The position numbers and the translations under genes were made by a program. The notes beneath the pieces were generated by a model that saw nothing but the letters and a program-made list of their open reading frames with translations, had not been told where the DNA came from and searched no databases. 64,000 bases of DNA from Clavaria fumosa (Eukaryota; Basidiomycota; Agaricomycetes; Agaricales; Clavariaceae), in NCBI GenBank assembly GCA_951802425.1, contig OX637804.1, positions 806,001 to 870,000 on the forward strand, given 5' to 3'. Positions 34,874 to 44,349 of the stretch are shown here, in pieces (the first letter of the stretch is position 1; each line of letters opens with the position of its first letter).

Positions 34874-35424
34874 TTTCCCTCGGAACCCGAGTCCGCTCTT
34901 CCATCACAACGGCCACGAGAACCTCCGGGTGGTGGACCCCAGGCTCCCTTCCCCACACCAGTGTCAGACTTGGCATCTCGCGCATCGTCGACCGCCGACC
35001 CGCAGCCACCATCCGCCCAGCCATCGGATGCCGTCATCCATACAGCATAAGTGACAGCACCGCCGGATGCAACGCCATTGCAGCCGCCATTGATGAGCGA
35101 GGCTCAAGAGGGTGCCCTTGACTTTGCGACTATCCTGGGGGCCATCTCACGTGCACGGTTGAGCCCATAGAAGAGACAAGCCATTACTTTTGCGAATAAC
35201 TTATCCAAGCGCCTACATCTCCCGATTTGGCAAGGCAAAACATGACGGCATCTTCACCGCCACCCTACTCAGGATGACCTCGAATTCTCTGTCATACCCA
35301 ACATTTCTGTAAGAGCATGCAAAGGAGGTGGAGAAGGCTGACGATGTTTTGTGTTTTTATCGCAAGGTGTTCTGTACTGTATTCAAGCTCGCTTGGTGGT
35401 ATATTGTAGCGTACCCGTATTTGT
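34874..35424. repeat. 3' flank segment shared by A-type paralogs
   Basis: Contains blocks such as GCCATTACTTTTGCGAATAA and GATTTGGCAAGGCAAAAC, also present downstream of paralogs 5 (45597-46000) and 7 (57600-57850). It encodes remnants of the A-type proline-rich tail out of frame. Confidence 0.7.
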
Positions 35425-35983
35425 AGCGTAGGTGCCATCTTCAACTTTGACAGGTTCATCCCTTTATTCTACGCGCATCCTCCGATGCGGATGATCAGAA
35501 TCGCCCGTGAAAGAAGCCACCACCCCACCACAACCACAATGATAATTATCTAAAAAGGCTTGATTAATGTGATGCAATTCATGCGCGTACGACGTTTGTC
35601 CCCGGACGCGTCGTCGATTCTGGCGCTTGTTGACGTGACTAACCCCGGAAGCAAGTGATTATAACGTTCAAGAAACTGGCGAATTTTGGTCAGTGGTAGA
35701 GCGAGACGGGTTGAGTCACCTGAGTGAGACGAGGAAAAGGCGCAAAGGAGACTGTCGACGTCGGAGGGTTTGTAAAGTTCGCCAGTTGCAAGGCGAATGC
35801 GACGGTCTACGCGTTGATCTGATAAGAGTTAATGTCAGACTTCAGCGCTTCAGCGACAATGTGTGACTTTACTGAGATAGAGTGAAGGGAATCGCAGCCT
35901 TGAGCCAAGGAAATGACCGGTTCAAGCCGTGCGTTTTCCATGCGGTCGGCGATTACAAGGGTTCTTCTCTCCTGACAACAACA
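35425..35983. repeat. Duplicated 5' flank of B-type paralog 4
   Basis: Counterpart of 30565-31123, including TTGACAGGTTCATCC and TCTGGCGCTTGTTGACG. No gene. Confidence 0.8.
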
Positions 35984-37533
35984 ATGCTCTCGCAGCTTGC
36001 AGTATTGGCGACTTTTGTTGTAGCCGTTGCGAAGCCATTGGCACCATCAACGACGGGGTGGCTGTACAACGACGAATTCTTGCTCTTGCTAGGTCGATTT
36101 GTCTTCCCATTCACGGCAACGCAATGTGAGCCCTTCTACATTTACTACGAACAAGCGGGTGGAGATCCTGTTACGTTTTATGACCCAACAGCACCATCAC
36201 TTCGCAATCTTTTCACTATTACTTTCCCCAATGACACTGGCTACGTAGAGTGGATTTGCAACATTCCTGCCGGTATCGCATTCAATGTGGACCTTGAATT
36301 CAATTACACTGTCCTACCTGGGTCGTCGTCGGATTGCCTTGGAGATCTCACGACAACCTATTCCATTCTAAGTTACACGACGGCTAATTTTGCAAACTAC
36401 ACTCGAACCGCTTCCCTGTCTGCCACTATCGTCACCACAAATGCTTTGTATGTCTTATTACGGATCTGTTGCGCGTCCTGAACCCAACGATTGTCAGACC
36501 TACCACTACCTTTCCCACAGGCGCATTCTCGACCATTACTCTTAAGTACGACCCGTCGTTTGAGCTTCCACACAACATACTAATCGACTCAACAGCCCAA
36601 ACCTGACTGTCACACAGACAGGGTCCCCACCAACGGCCTCAGTATCTCATCCCACGACCTCCCCACCTGTGTCTCGTCTCACGAGCTCGCCAGGACACTC
36701 GTCAACCGTGTCCTCATCTTCCTCGAGCTCGCCAATATCCTCACCCCCGGTGTCGTCTTCCTCCAAATCAAGCACTGCCTTGATTGGTGGTGTCGTCGGC
36801 GGCGGGGCAGCCCTCCTTCTACTCCTCCTCGTTCTCGGGCTCTTGTGGAGGCGCAGGCGAAGGCAAAGTGGTAGGAATACTACCCAGCCACACGCAACCT
36901 CAAGACCGCAGTCGGAGTCTAAGGACCCCTCACTGGCTCCTGGTGCGTTCGCTACATCCGCTCTAATGCGTGTGTCGTCTTATCTTAACCGGAGAGAAAC
37001 GCTTGCCAGGCCATGTCCCCCGCAGTCACGCAAGAGATCCCAAGTCCGACGGTGTTGCCAGGGATGTTCCAGCGACAGGCAATCCCCTGGCTGGTATGCC
37101 CCCCGTAGGTAGGTGCCCTTTTTTCTCGCACACCTCGTGATATTCCAGCCTCCACCCGAGAATGCAAAGCTGATTTCATTTGCAGCACAATTCCCAGCGA
37201 CACAACCCCCTGCAGGGAACGGGAACACACCACCAGTGAACACGGAACAAACATTTGAACGCGCCCATTTAGGTGAGTTTAGGTCGCTTATCCTTCCCTG
37301 CAATCTGCTCAACTGCGGCAGCTACTGGTGGTGGAGCTGTCGGATCTGGTAACGTTAACGTATCTAACGTCGTCAACAATTACTTCGTACATCGTGAGCT
37401 CGGATGCATCTTTGTTTACAGCCTCGGCCTGACCTGCCGAACAGCACTCTCCTCTTCCTTACCTCATCTACCATACTCCGATATCCCGACTAATGCCGCC
37501 CCAGAGACATCAGTACCGCATGCAATGCCGTAG
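35984..37533 (+). CDS. Secreted-ectodomain membrane protein, paralog 4 (B-type, long tail)
   Basis: Six exons: 35984-36447, 36498-36545, 36596-36942, 37010-37108, 37186-37272, 37322-37533; 418 residues. Closest relative is paralog 2: same signal peptide (MLSQLAVLATFVVAVA), same EQAGGDPVTFYDP loop in the ectodomain, same stalk. The helix is GGGAALLLLLLVLGLLW followed by RRRRR. The tail lacks the tandem AAQSPATKFP repeats of paralog 2 but keeps the PPVNTEQ exon and a final exon with GSGNVNVSNVVNNYF. As in paralog 2, intron 3 uses a downstream acceptor. All junctions are GT-AG and no lesion is seen. Confidence 0.87.
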
Positions 37534-38186
37534 TTATATCAGTCCTCGAGGTGCTAGACTCAAGGGGGGTCTCCTTGAGCTCACCGCGGTTTTGGGGACC
37601 GTCTCACATGTGTGCAGGAGGCAATCTGCTCATCCAGGCCCCCATGCGCGTCACTTGATTAGACTTGACCTCTTCGCTACCACCGTGTGCAGGATGGATA
37701 TGTCCCTGGAATTTTTGTCATGCACAACATGCTGAGGGCTCGTGCTTTGCATACCAGTGGTAGTTTCATGCTTGCGTTGTACAGTGTCAATTTTTCAGGT
37801 CGCTTGGTAGGAATTGCATGTTTACCCGGAATTCGGACATTTGTAATTGATTACTTTCTTGCATACGGTAGCCTAGGAAAGTGACAGTGTTCCTGCAAAC
37901 CTCGTGCCTGGCTGACCTTTGCCTACGCGCTCGCGTGAGTCGCCTCCACCGCTTGTCGCCGTCAATGTCATTGATGTCGTCGTCGCGGTAGCTTGTCCTT
38001 GTCATGGCTGACGTGTTGTGGAGGGTGGACAATAGCCTGTACGTCGAGCGGGAGATGTTTTACTCATTTCGCTGGGACTATGTTCTCAGACTATGTTCTC
38101 AATGTCCTGATCAAGACTATGATTTCCCGCCATGCCCACGCGATTGGTGACAACGAGATGATAAGGTAAAGCTTTGCAAGGAACGT
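37534..38186. repeat. Intergenic segmental duplication (pairs with 32719-33640)
   Basis: Same module as downstream of paralog 2. Family-like 5' flank sequence stops at about 38186 (AAAGCTTTGCAAGGAACG), where other copies continue into the signal-peptide exon. Confidence 0.75.
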
Positions 38187-38453
38187 GTTGAAGAAAGAGG
38201 GTGTTCGCAACCTCAATGAGTAGCAAAAAAAGTGTGTTTATGTAGAAATTGATTATGTAATTGTCTACTAGTAATTTTTGCTCACTTGCGCGTTTGTATC
38301 GTACCGCCATTTAATCGCACTGTCGTTCCTTCTTTCTATCGTGCTGTCTTATCGTTTTTCCTTCACTTGTCGAGGCCGACGTGTTGCAGAGGGGGTGGAC
38401 AACGTTGAGCAGGAGATGCATTACTATGCTTCATTTTCTACAATCTGGTGGAT
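38187..38453 (+). pseudogene. Paralog 5, replaced and interrupted 5' part
   Basis: About 240 bp of unrelated AT-rich sequence (38187-38430) takes the place of the signal peptide and first part of exon 1. A short piece of exon 1 (CATTTTCTACAATCTGGTGGAT) then runs into the gypsy element at 38454. The gene resumes at 44350. Confidence 0.75.
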
Positions 38454-38758
38454 TGTCAGACTTAGTCTCACGGTTCACACAACTTAACATAAGGTCGATG
38501 ATGACGATACTAACATAAGGGGAAAAGGGTACAAGTAAGAAAGCGACGTAGTATATATAGCGAGAGGTTCGGGAGTTGCCGGCGTTCCCACGCTCGGACC
38601 CCATGCGTCACGTGATGCGTCCAGGCCCGGGTCACGTGATTTTCCCATTATGTAAGCCACCACCCGTTCGGGTCACGTGACTCGTCCGCAAACTTCCCGC
38701 AACTCTTTTGCGATCCTTTCTTGGCCTTTCCAACCTGCTTATGTAAGCGATCCTGACA
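38454..38758 (-). repeat. 3' LTR of gypsy element
   Basis: 305 bp; lies just downstream of the pol stop at 38770 in element orientation. It carries three CACGTGA-type sites near 38610-38685. Confidence 0.95.
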
Positions 38759-38769
38759 TCACCCCCCTC

Positions 38770-41700
38770 TTAAGGCTGGGCGTCTCGACCTGCCAACTTC
38801 GCCTTGTCAGGGTATTGCTGGAAGAAGTCCCGGAGCAACAGTGCAACGTTAGTGAGGTTGCGACGAGGTTCCCAGGTGTTCTCCTCTGCAGGGTATCCTA
38901 ACCACTTCACCAAATACTTCACTCCCCGTCCAACCTTCTTGACATCAAGAATTTCCTCCACCTCATACTCCAAGTGGTCATCGTCAATCATGGGGGGTGG
39001 GGGTGGAGGCAAGTTCTGGGAAGGGAAAGAGGGAGCAATATACGGGGTGAGTAGCAACTCATTGAAAACCCGGTGAATGCGCCATGCTCGGGGGAGCTTG
39101 AGTCGGTATGCTGCTGGTCCAACCTTCTCTTCGATGGTGAAGGGTCCAGCCCGCTTGTTGTCAAGCTTCTTGGATGGTCGATCCATTTTCAGGTTCCGGG
39201 TATCCAGCCAGACTAAGTCCCCCTTTGAGTATTCACGACTCGGGCGCTTTCCTTTATCATAGCTAGCCTTCATCGCATCTGCCGCCTTCCCCATTGCATC
39301 CCTGGCTGCTCTTCGGGATTCCATGAGCTTGGCCATCCACTCATCTGCTGCAGGGTTCACTTCAGAGGGCGGCCGGATACCACCATTCCAAGGGTGCCGG
39401 CCATACTCCAGATAGAAAGGTGTGAATCCAGTGGCTGAGTGTTCACGGTTATTGAGCGCGAATTCGGCTGTGGATAGCCACTCTGCCCAATCATCCTGCA
39501 GATGGTCGACATAGGCCCGGAGATACACTTCAACCTCCTGATTGACCCGCTCTGTCTGTCCATCTGTTTGTGGGTGGAAGGCAGTGCTCGGGTTCGCCTT
39601 AACTCCAATCATCCCATAAAACTCCCTCATGAATCTGGACACAAATTGGGTTCCCCGGTCACTCACAACTTTCTGCGGGACTCCATGGTCGCGGAAGACC
39701 CGGTCTCGAAGGATCCGAGCAGCACCAAGTCCCGTGAGGTCAAGGCCAATAGCTTCGATGAGAGTTCGTTTTGTAAACTTGTCGACAATGACAAGGATCG
39801 CATTGTGACCACGTGAGAGGGGGAAAGGTCCAACAATGTCCCAAGAGATGACTGCCCAGGGGCTCTCAGGGACAGGGTGCGGATGGAGTGGAGCGGCGCG
39901 CCTGGTACGATCAGGCTTGATTCGTTGGCATGTCTCACATCCACCTGCATACCGATTGGAATCCTTCACCATGCCCACCCACCAATAGGACCTCAGCAGA
40001 GCCTCCCTCAGTTTCCGTGGACCAGGGTGTCCTGCGATGGGGAGGTCATGCTCAAAGGTGAGCACTGCCTCACGTGCTTCTGGGGGCACCCAAGTGATTT
40101 CTGCCTTCCGCCAGAGTCCCATCCGATCTCTCGTCCACTCATCATCAAGCTCCTCCGGCTTCTGCACATATACCGCACTGTTTTTCTGGAGTAGCGTCTC
40201 CATCTCCGATGTGAACGATGTGCGGGTCTCAGCCTCTGGGAAGACCTGTACTGGTGCATCCTCCTCCACCATCTCTCCATAGTCTGGCCTCCGTGAGAGT
40301 GCATAAGCTTTTGTGTTTGACTTCCCAGTACGGTACTTGATCTCGAAGTCAAAGCACTGGAGCTCTCCAACCCAACGGACCTGCCTCGGTTTCAACTTCT
40401 GGGGCTTCCGGAAGTACTGGAGGTTAGCATGGTCCGTCCAGATTTCGATAGTCTCTTCCACCCCAATCAGGTAAGCCCGCCACTCGCGTAGTGCCCGGAT
40501 TACAGCCAGGAACTCCTTGTCGTACACATCGTAATTCTTCTCAGCTGCAGTGAGGGCTTTGGAGATGTAGTCTACAACTCTCCAAGTCCCATCCACCTGC
40601 TGCTGTGAGAGAACTCCTCCAGTTGCCAAGTTGCTCGCATCTGTTTCTACCTTCCATCTCCCTTTGTCTTGTGGTAGAGCCAAGACCGGGGCTGATACTA
40701 GTGCCAGGCGGAGATCTTGGAAGGCTGCTTCCTCCTCCTCCTCCCATCTCCACGGGACTTTCCCTGTCAGCCGGAAGAGTGGTTTTGCCTGGGCAGAGAG
40801 ATTTGGGATGTGCCGGCGGAGGTAGTTCAGCATCCCGTTGAATCTTTGTACCTCTTTCACATTTTTCGGTCTGGGCCAGTTACAGATCGCCGCGCCTTTA
40901 GCTGGGTCATGCTCTAGATGGTTGTGGGAGATCTTCATCCCCAGGAAGAAAACCTCACTCTTCTCGAACTCGCACTTGCTGAGTCTGAGACACAGGCCAT
41001 TCTCCCCAAACTTCTTCAAGACCCGATCCATCCAATACCGATGTGTAGCCAAATCCTCTGCAAACACCATAACATCATCGACATAGGCTCGGACATGCCC
41101 CCCTGCAATCTCTTCTCTCAACACATGGTTCATGAAGCGCTGGAAGGTTGCAGGCGCATTCTGCAGCCCAAACCACATAACTGCCAGTTCGAAGAGTCCA
41201 CGGGGCGTTAGGAAAGCACAGCGGTGCTGATGTTCTGGCCAGACCTGCATCGATGGGAAACCTCCCTTCGCATCAATCTTGGAATAGATGGTCGCCCCCT
41301 TTAACACATCCACAGTGTCTCGTATGAGGGGGAGGGGGTACTTGTCTTTGATTAGATACGAGTTCAGCCTAGAGTAATCGATAATCGGCCGCAGCTTGTC
41401 CTTCTCACGTTTGAAGAAGAAGGGGCTTGCGTACGGGGACTTCGAAGGTCGGATTCGTCCAGAAGCTAGCTGCTCATCCACCCAGCGATTCATTTCCACC
41501 ATCTCTTCTCGCGTCAGAGAGTATAGCTTAGAGGAGAGGTGTCCAGGGTCTGTTTTAAACTCGATTTTGATATCAAAGTCAGGGCGGGAGCGGGGGAGCT
41601 CATCCCACTTTGCTTCACTAAAAACCAAAGGGTAGCGGCTGGGCCAATCAGGGGTAGGGCCAGTGTTGGGAAAACGGGTGTCCGGGATACTGGCCGAGGC

Positions 41701-42393
41701 CAGGGTACTCGCTTTTGGTGGACCTGAGGGTCGAACAGGGGACCGGTGGCTGTGTGGGGAGGAGGCACAGGAGTTGGGGCAGCGGGTGAGCCTTACTTCA
41801 GCTTTCACCCAGTCAATCTCTGGATTATGATGCTTTAGCCAATCATGCCCAAGGATCGCCGTGTGGGACTGAGTCTTCCCTAGCAGGAAGTGGATCCGCT
41901 CCTGGTGGTCGCCAACCGTCACAAGCAGCTCCATCCCATACCGGATCTTACCATCTCTGTTCTGTGTTCCATCCACATTATACATGGTGATTGGATTCAG
42001 CAAGGGAGATGGTTCCAATCCCACTTTTTTCGCCCACTCCAAGTCCATAAAGCAGTTGGTGCAGCCTGAGTCGACAAGGGCTTTCGTAGTTGCCCCTTTG
42101 CCAGTGCTGAGAGCCTCCAGGTGCACCTGGATGGAGAGCTCTCGGGGCATACGCAATAGGGTGTCCTTCAGCACCTCTGCAAGGTGCTTTGTTGGCTCCA
42201 CTTGGCTGCTAGTCCCCTTTTCTCTTTTCGGTATTTCACTTTTAGCGGTTTCCGTTTCCGCTTTGTCCTTCACCTCAGCCCCAATCCGGGTGTGTCTCCG
42301 CTGCAAGATAGTGTATTTTGGGATACTAGCTGCGGGTACAGGGACGGGAGGGGGGCTGGGATATCTACTCCTGAGACTCCAGTTCGGACTCAC
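38770..42393 (-). CDS. Gypsy Pol polyprotein with C-terminal chromodomain
   Basis: 1207 residues, no stop. Order: retropepsin (ALVDSGCTNCFMD, about residue 107), reverse transcriptase (KIDAKGGF, catalytic YVDD), RNase H (VETDASNLATGGVL), integrase with zinc finger (CETCQRIKP), D (WDIVGPF), D (SDRGTQF) and E (DGQTERVNQE), and a chromodomain at the end (YEVEEILDVK, KYLVKWLGYPAEENTWEP). The chromodomain defines a chromovirus; it is known to guide integration to modified histones. The frame starts at a GTG overlapping the gag stop, in the -1 frame relative to gag, so it is probably made by -1 frameshifting or reinitiation. Confidence 0.96.
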   Translation of the reverse strand: MSPNWSLRSRYPSPPPVPVPAASIPKYTILQRRHTRIGAEVKDKAETETAKSEIPKREKGTSSQVEPTKHLAEVLKDTLLRMPRELSIQVHLEALSTGKGATTKALVDSGCTNCFMDLEWAKKVGLEPSPLLNPITMYNVDGTQNRDGKIRYGMELLVTVGDHQERIHFLLGKTQSHTAILGHDWLKHHNPEIDWVKAEVRLTRCPNSCASSPHSHRSPVRPSGPPKASTLASASIPDTRFPNTGPTPDWPSRYPLVFSEAKWDELPRSRPDFDIKIEFKTDPGHLSSKLYSLTREEMVEMNRWVDEQLASGRIRPSKSPYASPFFFKREKDKLRPIIDYSRLNSYLIKDKYPLPLIRDTVDVLKGATIYSKIDAKGGFPSMQVWPEHQHRCAFLTPRGLFELAVMWFGLQNAPATFQRFMNHVLREEIAGGHVRAYVDDVMVFAEDLATHRYWMDRVLKKFGENGLCLRLSKCEFEKSEVFFLGMKISHNHLEHDPAKGAAICNWPRPKNVKEVQRFNGMLNYLRRHIPNLSAQAKPLFRLTGKVPWRWEEEEEAAFQDLRLALVSAPVLALPQDKGRWKVETDASNLATGGVLSQQQVDGTWRVVDYISKALTAAEKNYDVYDKEFLAVIRALREWRAYLIGVEETIEIWTDHANLQYFRKPQKLKPRQVRWVGELQCFDFEIKYRTGKSNTKAYALSRRPDYGEMVEEDAPVQVFPEAETRTSFTSEMETLLQKNSAVYVQKPEELDDEWTRDRMGLWRKAEITWVPPEAREAVLTFEHDLPIAGHPGPRKLREALLRSYWWVGMVKDSNRYAGGCETCQRIKPDRTRRAAPLHPHPVPESPWAVISWDIVGPFPLSRGHNAILVIVDKFTKRTLIEAIGLDLTGLGAARILRDRVFRDHGVPQKVVSDRGTQFVSRFMREFYGMIGVKANPSTAFHPQTDGQTERVNQEVEVYLRAYVDHLQDDWAEWLSTAEFALNNREHSATGFTPFYLEYGRHPWNGGIRPPSEVNPAADEWMAKLMESRRAARDAMGKAADAMKASYDKGKRPSREYSKGDLVWLDTRNLKMDRPSKKLDNKRAGPFTIEEKVGPAAYRLKLPRAWRIHRVFNELLLTPYIAPSFPSQNLPPPPPPMIDDDHLEYEVEEILDVKKVGRGVKYLVKWLGYPAEENTWEPRRNLTNVALLLRDFFQQYPDKAKLAGRDAQP

Positions 42394-43394
42394 TGGGCCT
42401 CGTCTCCAAAATCCGGCTCTTCAACAGGAGCCCTCTTCTCTCTCTCGAGCAAATCCAGGCGGTCTCGGAGCAGTGCGATCTCGTTCTCATAGTCCTCTGC
42501 ACTACGTGCCTGGCTTTCCACGGCGCGGATCTGCGGCCTTGGGATCTGCGGACGTGTGTCCTGGAGCTGGCAATCTCTCACCATGTGACCAGCTTGGCCA
42601 CATCGGAAGCAGGTGCGCAACACTCCAGGGGCACGGGCACGATCCACCACCATGGCATCACCGGCATTGGTGGGACGCGGCATGGTGGGAGGGGCAGGGG
42701 TGCGGGCCAGAGGCTGGGCCAGGAAGGGACGGGGGGCTGGGGCGAAGCGGGTTTGTTGAGGGAGGGGGCGGCTGGTAGTGGGCAGAGCAGGACGCACAGA
42801 GTTCTGTTGTGCGATGACTCCGTCGAGGCGATGCTGCTGAGCGTCTAGCTTTTCGGCAAGTGCCTTCCACTGCACGTAGGTCTCTGGCATTGGCGAAACA
42901 CCATAGACCTTTCCCACTAGCCTCCTGCTCAGATTCGACTCCAGCCAATGGACCAGGATGTCCGAATTGGCCACTTCTGTCATCCCCGCTCTTCGGAACA
43001 TTGTTTCGAACTTTGCGAAGAACTCAGGTGCCGTCATGCCACCCTGTTTCAACTTCGCAATATCTGCGAGGGCAGTCGCACGGTCGTTCGGGTCATCGAA
43101 CGCTCGCTTCATCTCTTCCACAAATTCTGCCCAGGTTCCAACCTCGTTGTTACCCAGGATTTCCTCTCCCTTCACATTTGCCCATTCTGCGGCAAACCCC
43201 TCGCCAGTAATTTTGCTGAGGGTGTAGAGGACCTTTGCCAGGTCCGTGGCATAGATTATCGGATTCGCCATAAACAGGAGGCAGAGCGACCGGAGGAATG
43301 TACGGAAATTTCTTTTTTGCCCATCGAATGGGGCGACGACTAAATCCAGCCTCGTGGCATGGACTTCAGGCGGGGCGACATGGTCAGCCATCAC
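42390..43394 (-). CDS. Gypsy Gag protein
   Basis: 334 residues, start MADHVAPP. A capsid-like helical region (LKQGGMTAPEFFAKFETMF, typical of the retrotransposon gag domain) covers about residues 30-170. A zinc knuckle CFRCGQAGHMVRDC lies near residue 265 and a coiled-coil-like end (RDRLDLLEREKRA) follows. It would form the capsid and package RNA. It ends in TGA overlapping the pol frame. 43395-44044 is the untranslated leader with no gene. Confidence 0.93.
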   Translation of the reverse strand: MMADHVAPPEVHATRLDLVVAPFDGQKRNFRTFLRSLCLLFMANPIIYATDLAKVLYTLSKITGEGFAAEWANVKGEEILGNNEVGTWAEFVEEMKRAFDDPNDRATALADIAKLKQGGMTAPEFFAKFETMFRRAGMTEVANSDILVHWLESNLSRRLVGKVYGVSPMPETYVQWKALAEKLDAQQHRLDGVIAQQNSVRPALPTTSRPLPQQTRFAPAPRPFLAQPLARTPAPPTMPRPTNAGDAMVVDRARAPGVLRTCFRCGQAGHMVRDCQLQDTRPQIPRPQIRAVESQARSAEDYENEIALLRDRLDLLEREKRAPVEEPDFGDEAQ

Positions 43395-44032
43395 AGACCC
43401 TGGTGGTGGTGATGGGGTTTCGGGGACGTCGGTAACAGGGGAATCGGGGGGGAGCTGGGCTCGACCCGGTCTCGGACGCAGACGCTGTAAATAGAATTCC
43501 GGGCCTTGGGCACTCAGGATTTCTTCGATCTCTTAGCAGTCCTGTCCTCTCAGGCTGCTCTCTATGTATCTAGGTACTTATAGAACTCTTATTCTATAAA
43601 ACTTGTTGCTAGCGTGGGGCCCAAATGGTGTCCCAGGTGGTCACTCCACAACTCCTAGTGAGTTGCCCGTGTGCCCTTCTGACAATGGTCACAGAGCAAG
43701 GGCCCTGTCCACTGGACCAGGAAACTACAGAAAAACTATGTATAGGGCCTTTCCGTGCCCTGTACACTACACGATTCACTGGTACGTAGCTGTAAAGCAA
43801 AGTTCCGGGCCTTTGGCACTTGGTGTCTCTTGGGGAGGGTCACAGTAGACTTCCTCTGGGTCTGGTCACGTGTATCTACACACAGTAAAAATTTCACACG
43901 GTTCTGTTGCACACCGTGGGCAGGGTAAAGAGAAAGAGGATGAGGGGGATAAGCTGTCACAGAGTGTGACAGTTTGAGATAGGGGTCCAGGCTAGCCGGG
44001 TTAGGACACGGGGCTAGGGCAGACAGGGGTTG

Positions 44033-44042
44033 ATGTTAGTAT
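44033..44042 (-). other. Probable self-priming primer-binding site of gypsy element
   Basis: On the element strand ATACTAACAT lies 2 nt inside the 5' LTR. It is perfectly complementary to ATGTTAGTAT within the LTR (44098-44107), about 35 nt downstream of a TATATATA box (44143-44150), that is, at the expected RNA 5' end. This is the arrangement of Tf1/sushi-type self-priming. Confidence 0.65.
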
Positions 44043-44044
44043 TG

Positions 44045-44349
44045 TGTCAGACTTAGTCTCACGGTTCACACAACTTAACGTAAGGTCGATGATGACGATA
44101 CTAACATAAGGGGAAAAGGGTACAAGTAAGAAAGCGACGTAGTATATATAGCGAGAGGTTCGGGAGTTGCCGGCGTTCCCACGCTCGGACCCCGTGCGTC
44201 ACGTGATGCGTCCAGGCCCGGGTCACGTGATTTTCCCATTATGTAAGCCACCACCCATTCGGGTCACGTGACTCGTCCGCAAACTTCCCGCAACTCTTTT
44301 GCGATCCTTTCTTGGCCTTTCCAACCTGCTTATGTAAGCGATCCTGACA
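44045..44349 (-). repeat. 5' LTR of gypsy element
   Basis: 305 bp; contains the TATATATA promoter box and abuts the interrupted exon of paralog 5. Confidence 0.95.

Larger units (their letters stand above)
38454..44349 (-). mobile_element. Chromovirus (Ty3/gypsy) retrotransposon inserted in paralog 5
   Basis: Two 305-bp LTRs (38454-38758, 44045-44349), both TGTCAG...CTGACA, differing at only three positions that I see. TGGAT lies on both outer sides (38449-38453 and 44350-44354), a 5-bp target duplication. The element is oriented on the minus strand with intact gag and pol frames, so it is young and possibly active. Confidence 0.97.

Noticed and set aside
38454..44349. Host gene regulation by the CACGTGA-type sites in the gypsy LTRs
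   Set aside because: The sites are real, but they belong to the element and lie on the far side of a disrupted gene; no host target is evident.
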